Source: Hemerocallis citrina (lineage: Eukaryota; Streptophyta; Magnoliopsida; Asparagales; Asphodelaceae). From it: a stretch of DNA of 64,000 nt. The stretch is taken from the NCBI GenBank assembly GCA_017893485.1, contig CM030366.1, positions 204,317,455 to 204,381,454 of the forward strand. Direction: 5' to 3'. Positions 46,427 through 58,129 of this stretch are shown here, one piece after another. Position numbers and translations under genes: made by a program. How positions within the stretch are numbered: the stretch's first letter is position 1; each line of letters starts with the position of its first letter. The notes below the pieces were generated by a model. The model saw nothing but the letters and a program-made list of their open reading frames with translations, searched no databases and had not been told where the DNA came from.

Positions 46427-47126
46427 AGTTGACATAGAGTTTATTCCTTTGCTTTTTCTCAAAACTTTCTGGTATCTCTTTTCTCTCATAGAAACTCGAT
46501 TTCTCTTATTTGTTCTAATATTTTGTTAGACTGAATTTCATTCATACAATTTCGAGTTTACTCTTTAACAGTAACTTATAGATTTATAAATCTTATTTTA
46601 AAGAATCTTATTTTAAAGAATTTCCTTCCCCCCCAAGCCAAAACCGGCCCTTTGTACCAACAGACCAAAAATCAAGTGTGCACATGCACATGCACACAAA
46701 ACAACCTTAATACAATTGTATAGTTCTAATTGGGTACTAGATTTTTGTAGCTTGCCATGTATTGGTTTATGTTCAACCTAATTTAGGTTGTAATTAGTGG
46801 GCTTGAATTATGGGCTTTCATTTGATTTAACTAATTTAATTATCCTAGTGGGCTCTTCTCCTAATTGGGCTAGATTTTAATCTATAGGTCCATGGATCAA
46901 AAGTAGGCTAATTAAAACTTATGTATGCTAAAAATTTGTAAAATAAGAACAACAAAATGAGAATAAAAATTTGCATGTGCATCACACATGCAAAAATCAA
47001 AAAAATGCATTTTTAAATTCAAATAAATTGTGGGGGTGTTACAATACTCCCTTCCTGGAATAGTTCCGTCCCCGGAACTACACTTAGGATCGAGAAAGAG
47101 GAAAAAGAAAAAGTTTACAAAAATTT

Positions 47127-50100
47127 TCAGTGGAAGAGCTCAGGGTGATTTTTCATCATCTTTTCCTCGGATTCCCAAGTGGCCTCCTCAACAAACTGGT
47201 TCCTCCAAATGACTTTGACCATAGGTATCGTCTTGTTTCTCAAGACCTTTTCTCGAAGTTCCACGATCTCAATAGGACGCTCAGCATAGCTCAAATCCAG
47301 TTGTAAACCTTCTGGCACTTCTGGCAAATGATGACTCGGGTCAAGGACATAACCTCTTAGTATGGACACATGAAAGACATTGTGTACTTGGGCCAACTCT
47401 TTCGGTAGTTCTAACCGATAAGATGTCTTCCCAATCCTCTTCAATATCTTGTAGGGTCCAATGTATCTCGGGACTAATTTTCCTTCCCTTCCGAACCGAA
47501 TCACCCCTTTGGACGGAGACACCTTCCCAAAGACATAGTCGCCTTCATCAAACTCCAGGTCTCTCCTCCTATTGTCGGCGTAACTCTTTTGCCTGCTCTG
47601 TGGATCAACCAACATTTTTCTGATCAGCTGAATCTTTTCTGAGATCTGCTGCACAATTTCTGGTCCATATAGCTGCCTTTCTCCCACTTTATACCAACAA
47701 ACCAGAGTCCTGCATTTTCTTCCATATAGAGCTTCATATGATGTCATTCCAATGCTTGCCTGAAAGCTGTTGTTGTAGGAAAATTCCACAAGATCTAAAT
47801 GGCTCTCCCAGCTGCCACTGAAATTCAACACACAACACCTCAACATATCCTCCAGCACCCTGTTGACTCTCTCAGTCTGCCCATCAGTTTGAGGGTGAAA
47901 AGCGATACTGAAACCAGTCTTTGTCCCTAAAGCTGCTTGAAGACTTCTCCAGAAATGCGAAGTGAAACGTGAATCTCGATCGGATATGATTAACAGTGGA
48001 ACTCCATGAAACTTCACAATCTCACCCACATACATCTCTGCCAGCTTCTCCATTGACCAAGTAAGCTTCATTGCCAAGAAGTGAGCTGACTTGGTGAGTC
48101 GGTCCATTATTACCCAAATTGTGTCATTGCCTTTGGAACTCTTGGGTAAACCCGTGATGAAATCCATGCTGATACAGTCCCATTTCCACTTCGGGAAGGG
48201 TAAAGGCTGCAACAACCCGTCGGGCTTCTGATTTTCTGCCTTGACCCGCTGACAAATTACACACCTGGCAACAAATTTGGCTATATCTCGCTTCATCCCT
48301 GACCACCAGAAGTATAGCTTTATATCCTTGTACATTTTGGTACTCCCTCGATGTACTGATAAAAAAGCAGCATGTGCCTCTTGAAGAATACTTTCTTTCA
48401 GTTCCGCTAGATCTGGCACACACAACCGCTCGCCATATCGCAGCACTGTATCCTTCACCTGAAACTCTGACAATCTGTTAATACCAACTTGCTCTATCAT
48501 CTTCTGGATCTCTGGATCTGTCTTCTGACCATCAATAATTCTATCTTTTAAAGTGGGTTGAATCCTCAATTGAGCTAAGAAAGCTTCCACACCTTGTAAG
48601 ACCACTTCAATCCCTGCTCGGTCAAATTTTTCTGCCAATTCCTTCTGAGTTATGATCAGCTGAGACAAACTGCACTTTCTGCTGAGCCCGTCTGCCACAA
48701 CATTTGCCTTGCCTGGATGGTATTTGATTTCTGGTCGGATATATTCCAACACTTCTAACCATCTTCTCTGCCTCAAATTTAGGCCCCTTTGCTGATAGAT
48801 GTATTTCAGGCTCTTGTGATCCGTGTACATGTTGACCTTTTCTCCGTATACATAATGCCTCCATTGCTTCAAAACAAAGATGATTGCTTCCAGCTCCAAA
48901 TCATGGGTTGGATAATTCTTTTCATGAGGTCTCAGCTGCCTAAACCCATAAGCAATTACCTTCCCTTCCTGCATCAGCACACAACCCAATCTGCGATGGG
49001 AAGCATCGCTGTAGATATCGTAGTTGACTGCTGCTCTTGGCAACGCCAGAATGGGAGAGGTAGTCAACCTTTCCTTTAACTCTTGGAAACTAGCTTCACA
49101 TTGCTCCGACCATTTGAAACTCACATTCTTCCTCGTGAGCCCCGTGAGTGGCACTGCTAGCTGGGCGTAACCTTGAATGAACTTCGGTAATATCCAGTCT
49201 AGCCCAAAAAGCTCCTGATCTCCTTCACTGTGGTTGGTCTTAGCCAGTCTTTCACAACTTCAACTTTCTGCGGGTCAGTAGCTACTCCCTCCTTAGAAAG
49301 GATGTGACCCAGGAAGGCGACTTCGATTTTTCAGAAGTCACATTTGGATAACTTCGCATATAGCTGATGTTCCTGTAGCTTCCTTAAAACCTCTGCTAAG
49401 TACTTTGCATGCTCCTCTTCTGTCTTGGAATAGACCAATATGTCGTCAATGAATACAACGACAAAAGAATCGATGAAAGGCTGCAAAACTCTGTTCATCA
49501 TGCCCATAAAAATAGCCGGTGTATTTGTGACTCCAAATGGCATGACTAGGAACTTATAGTGACCATGCCTGGTTCTGAAAGCCGTTTTGTGCACGTCGTC
49601 TTCTTTCACTTGGACTTGATGATATCCTGACCGCAGATCTATCTTGGAGAAAACTGCTGCTCCTTGTACATGGTCAACCAAGTCATCGATACGAGAAATG
49701 GGGTACTTGTTCTGTACAGTTACCATGTTCAACTCTCTATAGTCGATACACATTCTCATTGATCCATACTTCTTCTTCATTAAAAGAACTGGGGCTCCCC
49801 ATGGTGATGCACTTGGCCTGATAAATCCTTTGCTCAATAATTCTTCGATCTGCTTCTTGATCTCATCTTGTTCAACTGGTGCCATTCTGTATGGTGCCTT
49901 GAAAATAGGAGCACTTCCTGGTTGAACAATGATGCTGAACTCTACATCTCGATGAGGGGAAGTCCTGGTAGATCATCAAGAAATACAGCTGGGAATGCTC
50001 AGACAACTGGGATCTGCTTTACTTCATCTAGGACTTTCTGCTCTGACAAAGCTGCTACTATCTGCTTACACTTTCTTTTACCTTGGAATGTAACAGATGG

Positions 50101-50321
50101 TCCACCTGGAGCCTTCACCAAAACTTCCTGCTCTTACATTCGATGGTGGCACTGTACACTGACATCCAATCTATGCCAATAATGACGTCGACTCCAAGAA
50201 CTGCCAATTCAATGAGGTAGATGTCTTCAAAGCTCTGCTGTTGCTCTTCCTTGTCCCAATGAGTGATGTGGTCCAACCTGGCGAAATGTCGATCATTTAC
50301 GAGTCGGACCTTCTCAAACAT
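47127..50321 (-). pseudogene. Gypsy pol: protease remnant, RT, RNase H, integrase
   Basis: From the right: a protease C-terminus (VDVIIGIDWMSVYSATIECK, 50321-50115) without its catalytic DSG/DTG part. RT follows, with [29 protein letters not shown] and [14 protein letters not shown] (the catalytic Asp pair in FIDD). TGA at 49333-49331 comes after KCDF at a usual Trp, and a frameshift near 49190 separates RT from the next frame. RNase H has YDIYSDAS, ELEAI and TDHKSLKYI. Integrase has an H2C2-like finger (HRGSTKMYKDI ... CVICQRVKA) and all three acidic positions (SMDFITGL, IISDRDSRF, QTERVNRVLEDM). It ends with the chromodomain-like tail VIWRNQFVEEATWESE and a stop at 47127. The RNase H-integrase frame of 675 codons is uninterrupted. 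Confidence 0.93.
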
Positions 50322-50679
50322 CGCACACTTGAAAGCTTAGCTCTCGGATGCGCTCCTTGTCTTCAGCCCTTTGTAACTCCAAGTAGTTAATTCTCCACTT
50401 TTGAGCATCCAATTCCCGTTGAAGAGAAGTAACAATGTTATTTGGGTTATCTGGAACAAGTTCTTCTTTTGAGGAGTCTTCGGGAAGATCAGGCGGAGGT
50501 GGAGTAATCTCCCTGGACTCGGGAAATTCTTCTTTTATCTCAAATGGTTCTTCTTCCTCCTCCTCCTCCTCTGGTTCTTCTTCTGTGTCCTCTTCTTCTT
50601 CTTCCATTGGTTCTTCCTCCTCATCCTCGGGGTGAACAAACCAAGGCGCATTGTTCTGGTGATCATACTGATTGGCCAT
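50314..50679 (-). pseudogene. Gypsy gag N-terminal remnant
   Basis: MANQYDHQNNAPWFVHPEDE starts 155 bases inside the primer site. It leads into a very acidic Glu-rich run and then SLQRELDAQKWRINYLELQR, a likely coiled coil. The frame stops at 121 codons, where the capsid, zinc knuckle and protease N-terminus should follow. Sequence then jumps to the protease C-terminus at 50321. An internal deletion of roughly 1 kb or more is inferred. Confidence 0.65.
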
Positions 50680-50819
50680 CTTATAGGGAAAAGGAGGAGG
50701 AAAATGTCATCTTATAGAGCAACACAAACATAAGTTTAAATCTCTATAATTCGAAACTCACACGCTAGTGTCCACTCTAGGGTGTCGTTCCTTATAAATT
50801 TGTACTACTTGTGAAGCAT

Positions 50820-50831
50820 GCTCTGATACCA
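50820..50831 (-). other. Primer-binding site for initiator Met tRNA (gypsy)
   Basis: TGGTATCAGAGC on the minus strand, two bases inside the right LTR end; a standard plant retrotransposon primer site. Confidence 0.93.
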
Positions 50832-52404
50832 TCTGTAACGCCCCGAATTCCAAATAAGAATGAATTCGAGATTCCACAGGATCTTTACCTCACTTCGTAC
50901 AATTTTACAGAGAAATTTAAAACTTTTTAATAGTACATCAGAGTTACATTACACTTTGTTTACACAGCGGAAGAATAAAAGATTACAATGAAATAAATAC
51001 AACATATTTAAACCGAACAGTATCAGCATATCCACTTTATTGCTTCATGAACTTCCATTACCTGCATGTAAGATTGTGGTACGTCAGTTGATTGCAACCG
51101 AAGAAATGTTATACACGGCTATCATCTTTAAGCCGAAGACAGTATAACCATCACCCTATTTTAACAAACCACAAACATCTTGAATGAGATAAAGTGTAGA
51201 AATGTGATTACTCTAAACATGTAAGTGTATGCCATACCTTAATGCCTAATGCACACAATTTTATACTAGGATGATACTAATGCACACTTGTTTGGATTCT
51301 ATGCATCCCATACTACATAGGTCCGAGGGCAAGCGCCTACGTACTCCACAATAAAGAGTTCGATCCCTTGCCATGAAACTACCCAGTAATAAGACAAAGT
51401 TGAGATATTCCACGAGTACGGATTCCAGCCCAGGAGAATCGTCGCAGCCAATCCCCAGCCCGACTGTTATACAGACTCCTCGTCTTGCGAACCTCCCGCA
51501 AGTGCCCCTCTAGCTCCGGTATACGCATATACATGGAGTATGACAAACTATCCGTCCGACTACGCATAGTCCTGGATTTCAAATAAAACACGTCTCTCAC
51601 AGAGCAACATCAGTCCGTCGACTGGGCCTATAGTCCCGATAAATAGCCGCAGCCAACTCACCACCCGACTATATAGAGTGCCCCACTTATGTTTGTCTAG
51701 GTCTTACTACAACTTCACTTATGTGCTTAGTTCTTAAGTTCAAGACATGAATAATTTATCAAACTTAGAATCAGTTTTACCTCCTACCAGTCTTACTCAT
51801 AAATATGAAATAGCCCCATGGCCTTATCTCAAAAATATATTTCAAACCTTTCATTTCAAACAGTGCCGGTACCCGAGGTCTCACTAATTCTAAATCACAA
51901 TTTTTTCATGTACAAGAATCCATGAGTATTCATACTCTTCAATAACATGTCTCAAACTTGATTATTCTCAACTTCAATTCATTTCACGACTTAGTCAATG
52001 TCTCATTTTAACACTATTCATGATTTACTTTTCTACTCTTAATTCTTTCCAATCAATGATTCTACTCATGCCTTCATCTAATTTAAACTCATGGTCAAAT
52101 TTGAGTACATCTAGAAATTCATTCAACATAATTGCATTATCTTAACAAGGGAAACTAATTCTCACATCAAAATCTTACTTCTAAGGATGAAAATCTTGTT
52201 CAAAAAAATAATTTTTAACTTGAGAACAAAATCTTATTCAATCACAAAAATGTCTCTTTTACTTCTCAAATATACATAAAACTCTTTGAAACTATTTTAA
52301 TAAATTCCCCATTTCATTTTATAACACTAGGATTTTTTTTCCCAATTTCTCAAATGCATTAGGACTCCCCAAATGTATTAAAACCCTCAGCAAAAAAAAT
52401 ATTT

Positions 52405-52476
52405 GCTAACCCTGGGTTTCGAACCCAAGCCAACAGAGCCAGCGCCCAAGTCAGAGCGCGTCAACCAGTAAGTCTA
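52405..52476 (-). other. tRNA-like module 1 in the gypsy 5' LTR
   Basis: Same as 46186-46256: A-box-like CTGGTTGACGCGC and B-box-like GGGTTCGAAACCC, minus strand. Confidence 0.5.
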
Positions 52477-52570
52477 TTTGGACTTATTGTTCAAAGGCTT
52501 TAACGAAAGTCTCTAATGTTCATTCTAGGTTTTCGGGTGAATTTTAAAACAACAAAAAAAAAAGTTATAT

Positions 52571-52646
52571 ACTTGGCCCAGCGGGTTTCGAACCCAGGAC
52601 CACAGAGAAAGTCGACGCAACCTCCGACCACTAGGCCAAGTGCGCC
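52571..52646 (-). other. tRNA-like module 2 in the gypsy 5' LTR
   Basis: Same as 46351-46426: CTTGGCCTAGTGGTCGG and GGGTTCGAAACCC within 73 nt, with ACTTGGCC inverted ends. Confidence 0.55.
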
Positions 52647-53414
52647 AGTTGACATAGAGTTTATTCCTTTGCTTTTTCTCAAAACTTTCTGGTATCTCTT
52701 TTCTCTCAGAGAAACTCGATTTCTCTTATTTGTTCTAATATTTTGTTAGACTGAATTTCGTTCATACAATTTCGAGTTTACTCTTTAACAGTAAGTTATA
52801 GATTTATAAATCTTATTTTAAAGAATAAAACAACCTTCAAATCCGTTTCCTTTTATTTGATAACACAAATTTGCATTTATACTTTTTAATTAGATATAGC
52901 ATATTATATTTTCTATAAACACTCAAATGAGTTTCATAACATCAAATATTCTTTACAATAATTTGTTTACTTATCAATTGTTCACATAGAATTTTCTATA
53001 TTCATGTATACTAATGTAAGACAAATAATCAATCAATTCTTTTTCTCATTAACCCCTAACATGATTTAATTTAATTTGTTAATCAAACATGGATTACTAT
53101 CATTCTCATCTCATACAATGGCATGGATCACATAAGAAATTCCATACTACTCATTATTTATTACTTAGCATGCATTATTCTACAATTAGAAAGTATAGGA
53201 ACACCCACCTTTTTGAAGCTTGACTAATGAAAGAAAAGAACACCACTTCTAGCTCCAAGGCAACTCCTAGCTCCTAGCAAGGCTTCTCCTCCTAGCAATG
53301 ACTTCTTCTCCTAGCAAGAATTTCCTCCAAGCAATGAAACTCTCTTACTCTCTTTCTTTTCTTTTCTTCTTTTATTTTGTTATTGTTTTTGGTGCAAAGA
53401 AGAATGAGAAATGG

Positions 53415-53440
53415 GGGCTCTATTTATAGGGTTTTGTGAG
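53415..53440 (-). promoter_or_regulatory. TATA box of the gypsy 5' LTR
   Basis: CCCTATAAATAGAGCCCC on the minus strand. It is absent from the left LTR because of the 0.76-kb deletion there. Confidence 0.7.
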
Positions 53441-54022
53441 GGTCTAAAGTGCAAAAAATCTCACCCTAATAACTCTTTTTTTAATTCATACAACCCTCCA
53501 TTTTCCTAACTCCTAAAACCTCCATCTCTTCACCTTTCCACCCTTTCAAAAGCTTAACTCCCATAACCTCCCAAACTCTTCATCTCCCCACTACTCTCAC
53601 ATTCATTCTCTCCTTCCCCCAAGCCAAAAACCGGCCCCCTTGTACCAACAGACCAAAAATCAAGTGTGCACATGCACATGCACACAAAACAACTTTAATA
53701 CAATTCTATAGTTCTAATTAGGTACTAGATTTTTGTAGCTTGCCATGTATTGGTTTATGTTCAACCTAATTTAGGTTGTAATTAGTGGGCTTGAATTATG
53801 GGCTTTCATTTGATTTAACTAATTTAATTATCCTAGTGGGCTCTTATCCTTAGATTTTAATCTGTAGGTCCATAGATCAAAAGAAAGCTAATTAAAACTT
53901 ATGCATGCTAAAAATTTGTAAAATGAGAACAACAAAATGAGAATAAAAATTTGCACGTGCATCACACGTGCAAAAATTAAAAAAATGCATTTTTAATTTC
54001 AAATAAATTGTCGGGTGTTACA

Positions 54023-56454
54023 AAAGTGACAAGATCATCCTTTAAAAGTGTTGAAAGAAACACCAAACCTCTTGATTTAATTCATAATAATATTTGCAAT
54101 TTGAAAATGATACAAACAAGAGGTGGTAATAAATATTTTATTACCTTTATTGATGATAGTACAAAATATCGTCATGTGTATTTACTTACAAGCATGGACG
54201 AAGTTATACATAAATGAAGTTGAGAATCAACTCAGCTAGAAAATTAAGGCGCTAAGAAGTGACTGAGGTAGAGAGTATGTTCGCAATTTGCTGAAACTTG
54301 TGCTAAACATGGGATTATACATAAAACCAAAACGCCTATTCTCCTCAGTCCAATGATATTGTTGAGTGAAAGAATCGTACCTTGAAGGAAATGATGAATA
54401 CAATGTTAATAAGTTCTCGTTTACCACCAAACTTATGAGAAGAAGCAATTCTTTCAGCTAACTACCTTTTGAATAAGGTGCCCAAAAAGAAAGAGAATAC
54501 TCCAAATGAATTATGAAAAGAAAGAAAGCCATTCTAGAATTACTTGCAAATGTGGGGATGTCATGCTAAGGTGGCAGTACCTCCATCTAAGAAGATGAAA
54601 ATAGGACCCAAAATAGTTGATTGTATTTTTATTGGCTATGCACATAATAGTAGTGCTTATCGGTTCTTGTTGTTTCTGATATCTCTGAGATACCAAAGAA
54701 CACGATAATGGAGTTCAGAAATGCATCGTTCTTTGAAGATGTATTTCCAGGTAAGTCTAAGGAAGAACCAAATTCTTCCAAACGAACACATGAGACTATC
54801 AGTGAAGATAGTGAAAACCAAGATGAAAAAGTTGAAGAGAAACCTAGAAGTAATAAAAGAACAAGAACCGAAAAATCTTTTGGTCCAAATTTCTTAAACT
54901 TTATGCTTGAAGGTGAACCTCAAACTTTCAAAGAAGCGGTGAGCTCTAGTGATAACCCTCTATGGAAAGAAGCCATTAAGAGTGAAATTGACTCTATCTT
55001 ACAAAATCATACTTGTGAACTAGTGGATCTTCCACCAAGTAGTAAACCTTTAGGTTCCAAGTGGATTTTCAAGAGAAAAATGAAATTTGATGGAACAATT
55101 GATAAATACAAGGTAAGACTTGTTATCAAAGGATACAGACAAAAGGAAGGCCTGGATTACTTTTATACATATTCTCCTGTGACGAAAATAAATTCTATTA
55201 GGATGGTACTTGCAATAGCAGCCTTGTGCAATCTTGAAGTACATCAAATGGATGTAAAAACAACTTTTCTTAATGGAGATTTAGATGAAGAAATCTACAT
55301 GGAATAACCTGAGGGGTATTCAGCTCCAAGACAAGAAAAGAAAGTTTGTAAACTTGTAAAGTCGTTATTTGGCTTAAAACAAGCACCAAAGCAATAACAT
55401 GAGAAATTTGACAATGTAAAGATAACAATTGGTTTCAAGATCAATGAATGTGATAAATGTGTATATGTCAAAGACACTGAAAGTGGATATGTCATAATAT
55501 GCTTGTAAGTAGATGATATGCTTATTTTTGGAAACAATGTAAGATGATTAAATTTACTAAAAACATGTTGAACTCACGGTTTGACATGAAAGACATGAGA
55601 CTAGTTGATGTAATATTGAGAATTAAAACCACAAGAATATCAGATGAGCTTGTTTTAAGCCACCCACATTTTATTGACAATATTCTTGAAAATTTTGATA
55701 AAGATAATTCTGGAGTTTTCAGAACTCCAATAGATTTAACTTTACATTTATCCAAGAATAAAGGTGAGAGTATTTCTCAAGTAAAATACTCTAGAATCAT
55801 AGGTAGTCTGATGTATTTAATGAGCTGTACAAGATTAGACATAGCCTATGCGGTGAATAAACTAAATAGATATAGAGTAATCCTGGAAGTGAGCATTGAC
55901 AGTAAATTACAAGAGTACTGAAGTACTTGCATTTTACTCATAACTATGGGATGCATTATACAAGATATTCGGCTGTACATGAAGGATATAGTGATGCAAA
56001 CTAGATATCTCATGATAATTCAAAATCCACTAGTGGCTATGTGTTTAAACTAGGTGGTGCATCAGTTTCTTGGAAATCCTCGAAACAAATAGTGAGCGCT
56101 AAATCCACGATAAAATCTGAATTTATCGCACCAGACAAATGTGGGGAAGATACTGAATGATTACGCCACTTCCTTGAGGATATTCCAAGGTGGAGAAAGT
56201 CTGTGCCTCCAATCTACATATATTCAGATAGTCAATCTGTAATTTGTAGAGCACAGAGAAATATGTATAATGGTAAATTTAGACATATTCGTCGAAGACA
56301 TAATACAATTAGACAACTAATCTCTACTGGGGTTATCTCTGTGGACTATGTAAAGTCAAAGGATAACATTGCAGATCCGCTAACCAAATGGTTAAACAAA
56401 GATTTAGTTGATAAATCATTGAAGGGAATGAGACTAAAGCCCATGAAAGAATAA
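54023..56454 (+). pseudogene. Copia integrase, reverse transcriptase and RNase H (after the gypsy insertion)
   Basis: Integrase resumes at KVTRSSFKSVERNTKPLDLI. The first catalytic Asp region reads LIHNNICN where the family has Asp, while FIDDSTKYRHVYLL keeps the second. Stops at 54436 and 54514 fall at usual Trp codons. RT: EAIKSEIDSILQNHTCELVD, GSKWIFKRKMKFDGTIDKYK and QMDVKTTFLNGDLDEEIYME. TAA at 55395 is at a Trp in KQAPKQ-, and TAA replaces the Tyr of YVDDM near 55507. RNase H has [20 protein letters not shown], with stops at 56002 and 56158 at Trp. It ends IYSDSQSVICRAQRNMYN and VKSKDNIADPLTKWLNKDL at 56454. Confidence 0.92.
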
Positions 56455-56606
56455 TTCGATACAATGGACACCCAACCTAGTTGATTGAAGATCCCAAGAT
56501 CAAGGTTCAACGGGTAACACCTACCTATTCTATGCAGGTCTCGACCGCTGAATTCTATCACGTAGTCTGTCGTATCTATGGTGGTCAATTTCATTCATGT
56601 GGGAAA

Positions 56607-57683
56607 TGTTAGAAAATGAGTATTTTATACACCATTTACGAACCAATTTTTGAGAATTTTTTGAGTAAGATCCTCTATGAATTAGTGAGAGATCTTGATG
56701 GATTTGTGTTCTCCTTCGTGAGTAGTTCAAAATCATATATTTACTTGCTCAAAACGGTTATCGGGTGAATTAGAAATTGTCTCCCAAAGTGAGACAGTTT
56801 CATCTCCGAAAATAAGTTGATGGATTTTAGTCCCCACATCGGAAAAGACAAAGGAAATAGAAGAGGATATATAATAACCTCTTTCTTGGCATTGTAAAAT
56901 AGAAAGCTAAGAGGTTCTCTCTCGTGAGCACAGGGGGATGCAAATCTCTGAGCGGATTACATACGACTTGTGTGCGCCCGCTAATCCTACGGACACGAAT
57001 GCCGGACCGATGTGCAGAAACATTTTTTGCTATAGTTTTATTTTTTTCCGATCTGTAAAGACTGAAATAAATGCAGAAACTGTTTTGTAAGCTATTTATT
57101 CACGTAACAGTTTTTTCTGCCATTACAGTGGTGCATTCATGTTTCTGTCTGCCGTTATAGCCGGTGCATTACAGGAGTTACCTGCCGTTATAGTGGATAC
57201 AGTTAATGCATTTTCGGCCGTTACAACTCCAACCCTGGCCCTATAAATAGAGCCCCTCTCCACTGAATCACACCACCATAAACTCTTCCCTTCCCAAACT
57301 CTCTGTTTTGTGCTTGTTCCAGTCTTCGGTATTGTGGTGATAAATTTAAGACGCTGTCCAGTTCGAGAGAGTGATGTGGTGCCTGCGTCAGCTCCTCTTG
57401 TCGTTGCATCCTGGGAGACAGACGCATACGCAAGTTCCATTACCCGGACGAGGCAAAATATGTTTTAAGGATATTGTGTGATACATAAACCTCGACACAA
57501 ATCAATTCGATTTTATTGTTTTTTATTTTACTTTACTTTTATTGGTTTTATTCTTCTCTTCATCTGATTTTTGTGTCTCTCAATCATATTTGGATTTATT
57601 GCAAAAATTTTGTAGCCAAAGTTGTAACAAAGAAAATAAATTTCACAAAGTTGTTTTTATTGTGATACAAATATTATAAGACA
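56607..57683 (+). repeat. Copia right (3') LTR
   Basis: It matches 41924-42988, including four GCC(G/A)TTA boxes at about 57119, 57151, 57184 and 57217 (period 32-33 bp) and the TATA box CTATAAATAGAG at 57241. It contains about 50 extra T-rich bases near 57500-57550. Confidence 0.9.
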
Positions 57684-57835
57684 TTTCGTTACTCAGAGCA
57701 AACTAAAGAAAGAACAAAGAAATTGTGCTTTAGAATTCATGCCTTTATCGAACAAACCCTAGACATAAATCCTAAAAAGCAATTACTAGATGAATTAATT
57801 TTTACTTTTGAAAGATTCTGCAAAGGTGTAATGTT

Positions 57836-57959
<124 letters not shown>

Positions 57960-57969
57960 GGGAAAAAGA

Positions 57970-58120
57970 TGTATGAGCAACTTGCTCATTTAGTAGATTA
58001 ACAAATGATGAGGTGACATGTATGTGATTGACAAATCTTAAAAATGGTTAGTTTCTTAATGTATCACATGCATGACACCTCATCAATTGCTTATTTACTA
58101 AATGAGCAAGTTGTTCCTAT
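57970..58120. mobile_element. Hairpin MITE of ~150 bp
   Basis: Left arm ...CAACTTGCTCATTTAGTA...GATGAGGTGACATG pairs with the inverted right arm CAACTTGCTCATTTAGTAAA...GATGAGGTGTCATG. It has no coding content; the target duplication is not clear. Confidence 0.65.
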
Positions 58121-58129
58121 CCTTCTTTA

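Larger units (their letters stand above)
44614..47043 (-). repeat. Gypsy 3' LTR (left), with a ~0.76-kb deletion
   Basis: 2430 bp against 3189 bp for the other LTR. The missing part corresponds to about 52827-53610, which in the right LTR includes the TATA box. The breakpoint carries a short duplication (CTTATTTTAAAGAAT twice near 46590-46620). Confidence 0.9.
44614..54022 (-). mobile_element. Ty3/gypsy LTR retrotransposon (chromovirus-like), inside the copia element
   Basis: LTRs run 44614-47043 and 50834-54022, both TGTAACGCCCCGAATTCC...GTGTTACA. The flanks AAACT (44609-44613) and AAAGT (54023-54027) are a 5-bp duplication with one change. The primer site TGGTATCAGAGC (initiator Met tRNA) lies on the minus strand at 50831-50820, and a purine tract AGGAAGGGAGTA lies beside the left LTR (about 47045-47060). 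Pol reads on the minus strand in the order protease, RT, RNase H, integrase, with a C-terminal motif resembling the chromodomain region of Tekay/Del-type chromoviruses. Gag is mostly deleted. Confidence 0.93.
50834..54022 (-). repeat. Gypsy 5' LTR (right), full length
   Basis: 3189 bp, TGTAACGCC...GGTGTTACA on the plus strand. It includes the two tRNA-like modules, a TATA box (CCCTATAAATAGAGCCCC, minus strand, near 53419-53437) and a hairpin TTGCACGTG/CACGTGCAA near 53951-53976. Promoter position and strand agree with pol on the minus strand. Confidence 0.93.
41924..57683 (+). mobile_element. Ty1/copia LTR retrotransposon, interrupted by a gypsy element
   Basis: LTRs of about 1.07 kb start TGTTAGAAAATG at 41924 and 56607 and end near ATTATAAGA(C/A)A at 42988 and 57683. 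Domain order gag, protease, integrase, reverse transcriptase, RNase H is that of Ty1/copia. A purine tract GTGGGAAA precedes the right LTR. I could not find a tRNA primer site after the left LTR or a 5-bp target duplication, so the outer ends are decayed or not exact. A 9.4-kb Ty3/gypsy element (44614-54022) splits the integrase start. Every gene carries stops. Confidence 0.88.

Noticed and set aside
50435..50635. Ser-rich plus-strand frame
   Set aside because: It is the antisense of the Glu-rich gag start on the minus strand.
41919..57688. A 5-bp target duplication for the copia element
   Set aside because: TCCAA on the left has no match beside the right LTR at 57684; the exact right border is uncertain.
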